Shown: piece by piece, positions 8,803-16,477 of the stretch
How positions within the stretch are numbered: position 1 is the stretch's first letter
Layout of the letters: every line of letters begins with the position of its first letter
Assembly: GCA_028819845.1 (NCBI GenBank)
Contig: JAPPKS010000023.1
Location: 219,673 to 283,672 of the forward strand
Source: Candidatus Poribacteria bacterium
Lineage (GTDB): Bacteria; Poribacteria; WGA-4E; PCPOR2b
Direction: 5' to 3'
DNA length: 64,000 nucleotides
Translations under genes and position numbers: made by a program
The notes under the pieces: model-generated
What the model was told of the DNA's origin: nothing
The model's database searches: none
Seen by the model: the letters and a program-made list of their open reading frames with translations, nothing else

Positions 8803-9678
8803 TTGCGAGCGTTTGACTATATACCCGCAAAAACCGTTGATGAGGCAGTGGCTTTGCTCGCGGAAAAGGGAGATCAGGCGAAACCGTTGAGCGGCGGTAC
8901 CGATCTCATTGTTATGGTTAGGGAAGGCAGGCGGCAGTTGGATTTGATGGTAGATGTCAAAGACATCCCCGAAACCAATGTGCTTTCGTATTCCCAAGAA
9001 ACCGGCTTACATCTCGGCGCGGCTGTGCCCTGCTATCAAATCTACGCAGATGATGAAATTTCCGCTGCTTATCCGGGGCTTGCAGACGCTGCCAAGATTA
9101 TCGGAGGCACCGCAATTCAAGGCAGAGCGAGTGTCGGCGGTAATTTGTGCAACGCCTCACCCGCTGCGGATACGATACCGCCGCTAATTGTGCTAGAAGC
9201 CGTCTGCGTCATTGCGGGTCCAAACGGGACGCGTGACGTCCCGGCAGAGCAATTTTGCACAGGACCGGGGCAAACCGTCTTGGAAAACGGAGAATTTCTC
9301 GTATCGTTTAAAATTCCCGCACCCAAGAATAATTCAAGCTCTTATTATCTTCGATTCATCCCGCGCAATGAAATGGACATCGCAGTGGTGGGCGCGGGCG
9401 CATCAGTCGTCTTGGACACGGAGAAAACGTCGTTCGTATCAGCTCGAATCGGACTCGCTGCGGTCGCCCCAACGCCACTGTTCGCCGAGGAAGCCAGTGC
9501 GTCGCTTGCCGGCAGGGAAGTGTCCGACGAAGCGGTCAATGCAGCAGCTGAAGCGGCGCGCCACATCGCCCGACCAATCAGCGACATGCGCGGCACGATT
9601 GAACAGCGGGTTCACCTCGTTGAAGTGCTGACACGCCGCGCCTTAAATGGTGCAATTCATAGAGTGAAGGAGTCGTGA
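8803..9678 (+). CDS. Xanthine dehydrogenase family FAD-binding subunit
   Basis: This is the 291-residue FAD-binding subunit of a molybdenum hydroxylase (XdhB/CoxM type). It passes electrons from the iron-sulphur subunit to FAD. The PCMH-type FAD fold is visible in KPLSGGTDLIVMVREG (residues 28-43), IGGTAIQGRASVGGNLCNASPAAD (about 101-124, shown here as the family line) and a C-terminal CO-dehydrogenase flavoprotein domain. The start is TTG at 8803: GGAG lies nine bases upstream and the nearby ATG at 8798 is in the wrong frame. It is followed after six bases by the iron-sulphur subunit, then the molybdopterin subunit, the usual medium-small-large operon. Confidence 0.93.
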   Translation: MRAFDYIPAKTVDEAVALLAEKGDQAKPLSGGTDLIVMVREGRRQLDLMVDVKDIPETNVLSYSQETGLHLGAAVPCYQIYADDEISAAYPGLADAAKIIGGTAIQGRASVGGNLCNASPAADTIPPLIVLEAVCVIAGPNGTRDVPAEQFCTGPGQTVLENGEFLVSFKIPAPKNNSSSYYLRFIPRNEMDIAVVGAGASVVLDTEKTSFVSARIGLAAVAPTPLFAEEASASLAGREVSDEAVNAAAEAARHIARPISDMRGTIEQRVHLVEVLTRRALNGAIHRVKES

Positions 9679-9684
9679 AAATAG

Positions 9685-10173
9685 ATGCCGAAAAAAGTAC
9701 ATGTTCAAACGACAATTAACGGCGAAACTGTTGAATTTCTGTGTGAGCCTCGCCAGAGCCTGCTTGAAGTCCTTCGAGATGAACTCGGAATGACCGGCGC
9801 CAAAGAAGGTTGCAACAACGGAAACTGCGGCGCATGCAGCGTAATTCTTGACGGACGGCTGGTCAATTCCTGTATTGTGCTTGGCGTTGAAACTGAAGGG
9901 AAAACGGTGGAAACCGTTGAGGGTCTCGCCGAGCCGGGAAAACTCCATCCGATACAGGAGATTTTCTTGGAAGATGCGGCACTTCAGTGCGGTATCTGCA
10001 CGCCCGGCTTTATCGTAGCAACAAAGGCATTGCTGGACAAAAATCCCAACCCAACTGAGTACGAAGTCCGTTACTGGCTGGCAGGCAATCTATGCCGTTG
10101 TACCGGCTACGATAAGATTGTCCGCGCCGTGCTCGATTCGGCTCAAATTATGTCTTCGGAGGTAGGTGCATAA
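9685..10173 (+). CDS. (2Fe-2S)-binding subunit of molybdenum hydroxylase
   Basis: This 162-residue subunit carries the two [2Fe-2S] clusters that link the molybdenum site to FAD. The N-terminal plant-ferredoxin-like cluster ligands are C43, C48, C51 and C63 (EGCNNGNCGACSVILDG). The C-terminal helical cluster ligands are C102, C105, C137 and C139 (CGICTPGF and NLCRCTGY). All eight cysteines are present and the length is typical, so the subunit should be functional. Its stop overlaps the ATG of the large subunit (TAATG), a sign of translational coupling. Confidence 0.96.
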   Translation: MPKKVHVQTTINGETVEFLCEPRQSLLEVLRDELGMTGAKEGCNNGNCGACSVILDGRLVNSCIVLGVETEGKTVETVEGLAEPGKLHPIQEIFLEDAALQCGICTPGFIVATKALLDKNPNPTEYEVRYWLAGNLCRCTGYDKIVRAVLDSAQIMSSEVGA

Positions 10174-12428
10174 TGTCAGAGAAGAAAGAATATAAAGTCA
10201 TCGGCACCCGTCCTATCCGGCATGATGGTGTCGACAAGGTGACAGGCCGCGCCCTCTACGGCGCAGATTTCCAAACTACGGGGCTGCTGCACGGCAAGGT
10301 TTTGCGCAGTCGCCACGCCCATGCCCGCATAAAATCCATTGACACTAGCCGCGCGGAAGCCCATCCCGATGTGAAAGCGGTCGTGACTGCGGCGGACCTC
10401 CCTACGGCAGCAGACAAAATCGCCGATCTCGGTGAAAGTGCAGTCAATCTGAAATATCTGTGCGACAATATTCTTGCGAGCGACAAAGCCCTATACACAG
10501 GGCATGCAGTCGCTGCACTCGCGGCGAGCGACCCTCATACGGCTGAAGAAGCGCTTGAACTCATTGATGTCGAGTACGAGGTGTTACCGCCGGTGCTTGA
10601 AGTGCGGGAAGCGATGGAAGACGATGCGCCGCTGCTGCATGAAAATCTGAAAACCGACGCGATGGGAGAAAAGTCTGAAGAGTCGAGTAATGTCGCAAGT
10701 CATTTCCAACACAAAAAGGGCGACATTGACACGGGCTTTGCGGAAGCGGACGTTGTCATCGAACACGATTTTGTTACCGGCACCGTGCATCAAGGCTATA
10801 TCGAACCTCACAACGCAACCGCACTGTACAACCCCGACGGGCAACTCACCATCTGGTGCAGCACGCAAGGCGCATTTGCCGTGCGTCAACAAGTATCGGA
10901 AATCCTCCAGATTCCGGTTTCCAAGGTTAAGGTGGTGCCGATGGAGATTGGCGGCGGGTTCGGCGGGAAGATTAGTGTTTATCTTGAGCCGGTTGCCGCG
11001 CTGCTTTCCAAGAAATCGGGCCGCCCCGTCAAGGTCTTGATGAATCGGGCAGAAGTTTTTGAAGCCACCGGGCCGACCCCTGCATCTTACATCCGAGTAA
11101 AGATGGGCGTCACTAATGATGGGCGAATCACCGCAGCAGAGGGCTACTTGGCGTTTGAAGCCGGCGCTTACCCGGGTTCACCCGTTGGCGCGGGAGCCAT
11201 GTGTATCTTCTCCCCTTACAATATCCCAAATGGGCTGATTGATGGGTATGATGTAGTCGTCAATAAACCGAAATCTAACGCGTACCGCGCGCCCGGCGCG
11301 ACAAATGCCGAGTTTGCTGCCGAAACCGTCGTCGATGAAATCTGCGAGAAGCTTGGCATGGATCCGCTCGAATTCCGCATCCTCAACGGAGCAGAAGAGG
11401 GAGTCAGCCGCATTGACGGCCCCGTATTCCCGCGAATCGGTTGCATCGAAGCAACTGAAGCCGCAAAGGAACATCCACACTACGAAGCGCCGCTCGAAGG
11501 GGAAAATAGAGGGCGCGGTGTGGCGTCCGGGTTCTGGTTCAATGTCGGATTGAAGTCGAGCGTCGCAATTAACGTGAACCCCGATGGTACCATTAGCCTT
11601 GTTGAGGGTTCGACCGATATTGGCGGCACACGGGCGTCGATTGCAATGCAAGCCGCGGAGGTACTGGGAATTCCCGCCGAATCGGTCTATCCCACCGTAG
11701 TCGATACAAATTCGGTCGGGTATACAGATGTAACCGGCGGCAGCCGAACCGCATTTGCGACGGGATACGCCGCCTATGAAGCTGCGCAGGATGTCAAGCA
11801 GCAGATGACCGAACGCGCCGCAAAATTGTGGGAGGTCGATGCAGCGGAAGTGCAGTTCGCGGATGGCGATTTTGTATGCGTGAACGGCAAAGATGAGCGC
11901 ATGAGTTTCAAGGAGTTGGCTGCGAGGCTGGATGAAGTCGGCGGTCCGGTCACCGGGCGTGCTTCCGTCGATCCGACTGGGGTTGGCGGCGCTTTTGCCA
12001 CGCACATCGTTGACGTTGAGGTCGATCCGGACACCGGCAAGGTCGAAATCCTGCGCTACACAGCGACGCAAGACGCTGGAAAAGCCGTCCATCCCAGTTA
12101 TGTCGAAGGGCAGATGCAAGGCGGCGTCACGCAAGGGATTGGCTGGGCGTTGAATGAGGAATATATCTACGACAAAGACGGGCGAATGTCCAACGCGAGT
12201 TTCCTCGATTACCGCATGCCAACCTGCCTAGATTTGCCGATGATTGACACGGTCATCGTTGAAGTTCCCAATCCGGGCCACCCGTACGGTGTGCGAGGCG
12301 TAGGGGAGGTTCCAATCGTTCCGCCCCCCGCTGCGATCGCCAACGCTATCTATCGCGCAATTGGTGTTCGGATGAAGGAGCTCCCAATGTCTCCCGGCCG
12401 GATACTCAAAACGATGGGCAAACTCTAA
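10173..12428 (+). CDS. Xanthine dehydrogenase family molybdopterin-binding subunit
   Basis: This is the 751-residue catalytic subunit. The first domain (about 1-130) is the a/b hammerhead, beginning GTRPIRHDGVDKVTGRALYG. The molybdenum cofactor domains follow with EPHNATALY, EIGGGFGGK, AYRAPGATNAEFA and, near the C-terminus, RGVGEVPIVPP; the Glu in this last motif matches the catalytic base of xanthine dehydrogenases. It lacks the AYxCSFR loop of true carbon monoxide dehydrogenases, so a purine, aldehyde or N-heterocycle substrate is more likely than CO. The substrate cannot be read from the sequence. A MoaD-like protein lies 245 bases downstream, but no XdhC-type maturation factor is present in the window. 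Confidence 0.93.
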   Translation: MSEKKEYKVIGTRPIRHDGVDKVTGRALYGADFQTTGLLHGKVLRSRHAHARIKSIDTSRAEAHPDVKAVVTAADLPTAADKIADLGESAVNLKYLCDNILASDKALYTGHAVAALAASDPHTAEEALELIDVEYEVLPPVLEVREAMEDDAPLLHENLKTDAMGEKSEESSNVASHFQHKKGDIDTGFAEADVVIEHDFVTGTVHQGYIEPHNATALYNPDGQLTIWCSTQGAFAVRQQVSEILQIPVSKVKVVPMEIGGGFGGKISVYLEPVAALLSKKSGRPVKVLMNRAEVFEATGPTPASYIRVKMGVTNDGRITAAEGYLAFEAGAYPGSPVGAGAMCIFSPYNIPNGLIDGYDVVVNKPKSNAYRAPGATNAEFAAETVVDEICEKLGMDPLEFRILNGAEEGVSRIDGPVFPRIGCIEATEAAKEHPHYEAPLEGENRGRGVASGFWFNVGLKSSVAINVNPDGTISLVEGSTDIGGTRASIAMQAAEVLGIPAESVYPTVVDTNSVGYTDVTGGSRTAFATGYAAYEAAQDVKQQMTERAAKLWEVDAAEVQFADGDFVCVNGKDERMSFKELAARLDEVGGPVTGRASVDPTGVGGAFATHIVDVEVDPDTGKVEILRYTATQDAGKAVHPSYVEGQMQGGVTQGIGWALNEEYIYDKDGRMSNASFLDYRMPTCLDLPMIDTVIVEVPNPGHPYGVRGVGEVPIVPPPAAIANAIYRAIGVRMKELPMSPGRILKTMGKL

Positions 12429-12451
12429 ATATTGGGTTAGTCGAAAAACCA

Positions 12452-12487
12452 GTGCCTGCCTCTAATTTGAGGCAATGGGGCAGGCAC
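12452..12487 (+). repeat. Hairpin downstream of the molybdenum hydroxylase operon
   Basis: GTGCCTGCC (12452-12460) and GGCAGGCAC (12479-12487) are perfect complements around an 18-base loop, 24 bases after the large-subunit stop. There is no T-run, so this is not a classical terminator; it may stabilise the mRNA end or be a mobile repeat. Confidence 0.45.
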
Positions 12488-12507
12488 GCTACCAACATCA
12501 TTCTCTT

Positions 12508-12627
12508 AGGACTTACGCAATAAGTTCAATAGTCCCCCTGATAAGGGGGATTTAGGGGGTTAGAAACATGGAAATAACGAGTTTTAAGTCCAATTTTTGC
12601 TTTTTCTGCTCAATTTGCGTAAGTCCT
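12508..12627. mobile_element. 120-bp MITE-like element with 13-bp terminal inverted repeats
   Basis: AGGACTTACGCAA (12508-12520) and TTGCGTAAGTCCT (12615-12627) are perfect terminal inverted repeats around 94 bases that hold a G/C-run hairpin (CCCCCTGATAAGGGGG). No coding frame is present. Similar ends occur, from memory, on small elements and insertion sequences of cyanobacteria and other bacteria. No clear target duplication flanks it. It separates the molybdenum hydroxylase operon from the MoaD-like gene. Confidence 0.65.
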
Positions 12628-12672
12628 GTCTCGGTATTTCCAATCCTCCCCGCATTCATGTAAGGCAATACC

Positions 12673-12978
12673 ATGCCAATCGTATCAGTCCCCTCCCTCA
12701 TGCAGAATCTCACCAACGGCGCAGACAAAGTTACCGTGGACGGCGAAACACTTCGAGAAGTGATTGATAATCTTGAAGAATCCTATCCCGGCTTCAAAGC
12801 ACGTCTCTGCGACGGCAACCGGATTCGGAAAAACATCTCGCTGTACATCGACGGCACCATCTCACGGGAAGGCATGCGTCAACCCGTAAAAGCCGACACC
12901 GAAATCCACTTCCTCCCCGCCATAAGTGGTGGTTGTAGCCTAATGCCCGCCAAGGACACTGAAGTTGTTGCTGTCTAG
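12673..12978 (+). CDS. MoaD/ThiS-like ubiquitin-fold sulphur carrier with C-terminal tail
   Basis: This is a 101-residue beta-grasp protein of the MoaD/ThiS family, whose C-terminal Gly-Gly is activated as an acyl adenylate and then thiocarboxylate for molybdopterin, thiamin or other sulphur transfers. The fold pattern includes LREVIDNLEESYPGFKARL, NISLYIDG and TEIHFLPAISGG. The diglycine is at residues 86-87 and is followed by a 14-residue tail (CSLMPAKDTEVVAV), so the carrier cannot be used until the tail is removed. Some bacterial carriers are known to need a JAMM-type protease for this. The position after a molybdenum hydroxylase operon suggests a link to cofactor supply, but an intervening MITE makes co-transcription uncertain. 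Confidence 0.85.
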   Translation: MPIVSVPSLMQNLTNGADKVTVDGETLREVIDNLEESYPGFKARLCDGNRIRKNISLYIDGTISREGMRQPVKADTEIHFLPAISGGCSLMPAKDTEVVAV

Positions 12979-13046
12979 GCGCAGCGCGTTGGGGATAGTG
13001 TGTCTATCTCCTTTTTGGCGTTAAGTTATTCAGGGGGCAATTCCTG

Positions 13047-13811
13047 ATGAAGAGGATGGTTTACTGTTCCATTGCGCTTACCGTGTTCGTGTGTGCGGTC
13101 ACCATTGAAACTCCGGCTGACCTTGTTGAGGGGTTAATTGCCGCTTGGTTACTCAATGAGGGAAAAGGTTCTGTAATGAAAGATGCTGTGGGTGACCATG
13201 ATGGCGAAATCGATGGCGGTGTGTGGACTGAAAACGCCAAGAACGGTAAGTCTGCCTATCGACTTACACACAAAACGCTCATTACTGTTAAGAATTCGGT
13301 GGATATCGATAGATTAGATGATGGGTTTACAATCGCACACTGGATAAACCCCAAACAGGGCGGCGCGATTATGGATAAATCGGGGCATGACGGTTCGAGG
13401 ATCCAGTGGTACATTCTCAATGACAGACGCCACCATTGGGGCATCGGCCCGGTATGGGGGATATCGGATGGCAATCCCGTTGCTGCCTTTCACACGTGGT
13501 ATCACTTCGCATGGTCGCATGAACCAGATGACGCGAGCATAATCTATCGCAACGGCAAAGAAGTTGGCAGGAACCGCCTCGGGGCTGTGCCGGTGACCGG
13601 AAGGAATATGCTCTTTGGTAACCGGTTGCCTTGGGAGGGGCGGCAAGAGTGGTTCAATGGGATATTGGACGATATCGGTTTTTGGAATCGACCGCTATCC
13701 GAAGAGGAAGTCAACGAACTCATAGAGGTGGGGCTACCTAATGTCCTTGGTGTTGCCCCACAGAGCAAATTAGCAACGACGTGGGCAACACTCAAAACTT
13801 ATCTAAATTAG
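13047..13811 (+). CDS. Secreted LamG/concanavalin-like protein, copy A
   Basis: The protein has 254 residues with a signal peptide (MKRMVYCSIALTVFVCAVTI). A LamG/concanavalin-A-like lectin domain covers about residues 28-228: it starts with LVEGLIAAWLLNEGKG, contains DGFTIAHWINP and WYHFAWSHEPDDASIIYRNG, and ends DDIGFWNRPLSEEEV. After the domain a short linker leads to KLATTWATLKTYLN at the extreme C-terminus, a peptide shared with five other secreted proteins here. The role is probably glycan or matrix binding outside the cell; no catalytic residues are seen. Copy B at 19733 is nearly identical in layout and length, so the two are a recent duplication. AGGGGG lies upstream of the ATG. Confidence 0.85.
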   Translation: MKRMVYCSIALTVFVCAVTIETPADLVEGLIAAWLLNEGKGSVMKDAVGDHDGEIDGGVWTENAKNGKSAYRLTHKTLITVKNSVDIDRLDDGFTIAHWINPKQGGAIMDKSGHDGSRIQWYILNDRRHHWGIGPVWGISDGNPVAAFHTWYHFAWSHEPDDASIIYRNGKEVGRNRLGAVPVTGRNMLFGNRLPWEGRQEWFNGILDDIGFWNRPLSEEEVNELIEVGLPNVLGVAPQSKLATTWATLKTYLN

Positions 13812-13944
13812 CACATGTACTTCCTTTGCACTTACTCTCATCACCTCACAACTTTGCCGACGCGCGCCGATATATCGTAGCATCTTCTTTCTTCAAATGT
13901 GGTTACAGTCATCCACCGGCATCAAGCGCAACGATTTGCAGTTC

Positions 13945-14211
13945 TTGTAGGTTGGGTTGAGCGAATAAACCCAAAATCGTAACAATGGCAGATGTTCGGC
14001 CGGAACATCCAAACGCCCTTTTACCGAAATTGATGTAGCGTAACCCAACGCTTTTCAATTCACCCAGCTATTTCTGTATGCTCAAATACATTCGAAATAA
14101 CCAAAAGCGTTGGGTTCGCTAAATCCTAACAAACTCTATACAACATCAAATCCCGATATCAATTCGGCATATTGCTTCCGTTTCACTTGCTCCGCTTAAC
14201 CCAACCTACAA
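13945..14211. mobile_element. TIR-bounded non-autonomous element, copy A
   Basis: TTGTAGGTTGGGTT (13945-13958) and AACCCAACCTACAA (14198-14211) are perfect inverted ends of a 267-bp noncoding element. Inside, ACCCAACGCTTTT and AAAAGCGTTGGGT form a second inverted pair. The 3' part (GCTAAATCC...ACAACATCAAATCCCGA...GCTCCGCTTAACCCAACC) matches copy B at 19271-19508 closely, while the left parts differ more. It lies between the LamG copy A and a truncated coding fragment. Confidence 0.7.
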
Positions 14212-14259
14212 AAACTTTAATTCCTCATTGGCGTCTAGAACAGGTTAAAGCAACGCTAA

Positions 14260-14457
14260 TTTCTATTTTGCCAGAAGAAAAACAAAACCAAAAAAGTCAT
14301 TGAATACTTCAACTTAAGAAACCAGTCGAAGCATTTACTGAAATGTGCCAAGCGCGCGGTGGAGATAGCCATTGAGCAGAACGAACAAACCGCGATTGAC
14401 TATCTAGAATATGAGACGCAGGTCGAAGACCCTCGGAACGGAGAGGTGACAAGATGA
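14260..14457 (+). pseudogene. C-terminal remnant of an unknown gene, coupled to the AAA ATPase
   Basis: An open frame of 65 codons without a plausible ATG runs from just after a TAA (14257-14259) to a TGA that overlaps the ATPase start (ATGA, 14454-14457). It encodes a charged helical end, including HLLKCAKRAVEIAIEQNEQ and TAIDYLEYE. The protein-like amphipathic pattern and the stop/start overlap suggest it is the tail of a real gene that once preceded the ATPase and lost its 5' part, perhaps when element A (ending at 14211) inserted. I do not recognise the family. Confidence 0.45.
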
Positions 14458-15758
14458 GCATCATTCAATTTTCAATGGAAGAGGTACGCTGCTTTGCAGA
14501 ACGCCAAGAGTTCAACATCCGCCCTCTGACGTTTTTGGTCGGAGAGAACAGTACCGGCAAGACCACAGCGTTGGCATGTTTCCAAGTGTTATCAGATTAT
14601 CTCATAGATGGGGGAATTAATTTCAATTCGCCGCCCTATTCAATGGGAATTTTTAGAGATATTGTCAGAAACAGCAGGAAAACAGAAAAGGTGTTCACGC
14701 TTGGAGTTACAAATGGTGATGTTGGGTATACAGTTGAATTTGCAAAAAAAATGGGAGGGGTTGAACCTGTCGTCAAGTCAATAACGGTGAAATTTACTGA
14801 TGGCGAAATTGTAATAAGAGCTAGCAATACAATGGGAGACCGAATGCGTTTAACCTCCTGTGATAAAGCGCAGAATCAGTATCATATAGATGTTCGTTCT
14901 GAAGCTTTGGATATTTATCCTCCTCGCGACCTCTTAGAGGATTTTAAGCGCGGATGGCATGAGTTATCTGAAGATGAAAAGGCATTGAGGGACTATTTGG
15001 AGAAAACTGAAATATCATGGCGATGGTGGCATGGGGACAACGTATTCGTATGTAATACTGCACCTATTCGTACACAACCTAAACGGACCTATAACCCAAC
15101 ACGACAATTTTACGATCCTGAAGGAAGCCATGTGCCGATGTGGTTCATGGAGACAAAAGCGACTGAAAAAGAGGAATGGGAAACTCTGAAAGATCAGTTG
15201 GTCGAATTTGGTAAACGTTCGGGGCTATTTCAGAATATAGATATCAATAATCTTGGTGGGGCGAGGGGTAATCCGTTCCAACTGAAGGTGACGGTGAGGG
15301 GACCTAATTCTAATATTGTTGATGTCGGTTACGGTGTCAGTCAAATTTTGCCAATCTTGGCACGTGTTTTAGAATATCCCGTTTTTCGCCGAGGCACAGG
15401 TGGGATTCTGCATATAGGACCAATGCCAGTTTCCTTATTACAACAACCCGAAGTCCATCTGCACCCGAGGGCACAAGCAGAGTTATCTTCACTACTAGCG
15501 ACACTGGCATGCGAGGGTAACCGGGCATTTATCGTTGAAACACATAGTGATTACATGATTGACCGGGTGCGCGTAGAAATCAGAAAGGGCACCATCCACC
15601 CTGAATATGTGTCGCTCATAAATTTAGAACCAAAGGGCAATGTTGTCAAGGTGCATAACATCAGTTTTGATAACATGGGTAATATGGAAAACGTACCGCC
15701 GCACTATAGAGAATTTTTCCTGAACGAAACCGACCGGTTCATGGGTTTTGAGGATTAA
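14454..15758 (+). CDS. AAA (ABC-type) ATPase of the AAA_15/DUF3696-like group
   Basis: This 434-residue SMC/ABC-like ATPase resembles the OLD/AAA_15 proteins common in defence and toxin-antitoxin-like loci. Walker A is GENSTGKTT (residues 30-38), an ABC-like signature region is GYGVSQILPIL (292-302), Walker B is LLQQPE (328-333) and the switch His is in ETHSDY (362-367). The C-terminal 60 residues match the DUF3696-like end of such ATPases (GNVVKVHNISFDNMGN). There is no fused TOPRIM nuclease. The next gene, two bases after the stop, encodes a PIN-like nuclease, so the pair probably works as ATPase sensor plus effector. The known PARIS system pairs a related ATPase with a TOPRIM protein; the PIN partner is different here. 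Confidence 0.85.
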   Translation: MSIIQFSMEEVRCFAERQEFNIRPLTFLVGENSTGKTTALACFQVLSDYLIDGGINFNSPPYSMGIFRDIVRNSRKTEKVFTLGVTNGDVGYTVEFAKKMGGVEPVVKSITVKFTDGEIVIRASNTMGDRMRLTSCDKAQNQYHIDVRSEALDIYPPRDLLEDFKRGWHELSEDEKALRDYLEKTEISWRWWHGDNVFVCNTAPIRTQPKRTYNPTRQFYDPEGSHVPMWFMETKATEKEEWETLKDQLVEFGKRSGLFQNIDINNLGGARGNPFQLKVTVRGPNSNIVDVGYGVSQILPILARVLEYPVFRRGTGGILHIGPMPVSLLQQPEVHLHPRAQAELSSLLATLACEGNRAFIVETHSDYMIDRVRVEIRKGTIHPEYVSLINLEPKGNVVKVHNISFDNMGNMENVPPHYREFFLNETDRFMGFED

Positions 15759-15760
15759 TT

Positions 15761-16246
15761 ATGTGTATAATCTTGGACACCAACGCTTTTGGGAATTTCA
15801 AAAAAAGAGATAAGGGTGAAATAGACGAAGATATGGAGCCTATATGGAGTTGGTTATATCAAAAGCGCGGGAAAATCGCATATTCGCCGACCGAAAAAAT
15901 ACAAGGTGAGTGGAAAAAAGGGGGAATGATAAATCAGATGAAAACTCTGAACCAAGCCGGCAAACTCAAATTAGTGTCGGCAGACGATGTGCGAGAAAAA
16001 GCTGATGAACTAAAACTTTCGGGGTTACTTAAATCAGACGACCCCGATTTGATTGCATTAGCTAAAATTGCAAAGGTGAAAGTATTGGTTGTGCAGCGCC
16101 TTACTGACATACCGCGCCGGGGGCGAAAAACAGGAAATAGCGGCGCTGATTCCGATTTGCGGACAGACTTTAAAAATCTGGTCGGCGGTGCAGTGTACAT
16201 GACAAAGAAACATTCGCACCTGCTGCGCAGAGATACCTGTCCGTAG
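15761..16246 (+). CDS. PIN-like nuclease, partner of the upstream ATPase
   Basis: This is a 161-residue PIN-like protein. The first strand holds the acidic motif IILDTN (D6), a middle acidic residue is E45, DDPDLIALAKIA (D93, D94, D96) matches the third acidic position and DSDLRTDF (D130, D132, D136) the fourth, with an invariant-looking TDF. PIN domains are metal-dependent ribonucleases, usually cutting tRNA, rRNA or mRNA. The gene begins two bases after the ATPase stop. No small antitoxin gene is adjacent, so control probably comes from the ATPase rather than from a VapB-type antitoxin. Assignment to the PIN superfamily is from motif order, not from a search. Confidence 0.7.
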   Translation: MCIILDTNAFGNFKKRDKGEIDEDMEPIWSWLYQKRGKIAYSPTEKIQGEWKKGGMINQMKTLNQAGKLKLVSADDVREKADELKLSGLLKSDDPDLIALAKIAKVKVLVVQRLTDIPRRGRKTGNSGADSDLRTDFKNLVGGAVYMTKKHSHLLRRDTCP

Positions 16247-16477
16247 AGAGAAATAGCGATTCTTACCAAGGCTTCTATCGTACAGCTACTATAAACACCA
16301 TTGACCGTTACTAATTGGCGTTAATCCCGCGCTCAAAAACACGTACCCAATGGACAGCGATTTCCAGAAATCCTTTATTGTTGGTTGCGCTCTTCCATGG
16401 CACTGTGGCAGACGTATGGAATAATTTAAAAAAACAACTGTGGATGTCGATCTAATTCAGTTTCACTACCAATAAAG

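Noticed and set aside
8803-8997. Minus-strand frame opposite the FAD subunit start
   Set aside because: It is a shadow of a well-supported gene and has no ribosome-binding site.
11178-12134. 318-codon minus-strand frame
   Set aside because: It lies entirely opposite the large molybdopterin subunit gene, which has clear family motifs, and shows no protein-family character itself.
12452-12487. Rho-independent terminator after the hydroxylase operon
   Set aside because: The stem is perfect but no T-run follows, so it is listed as a hairpin only.
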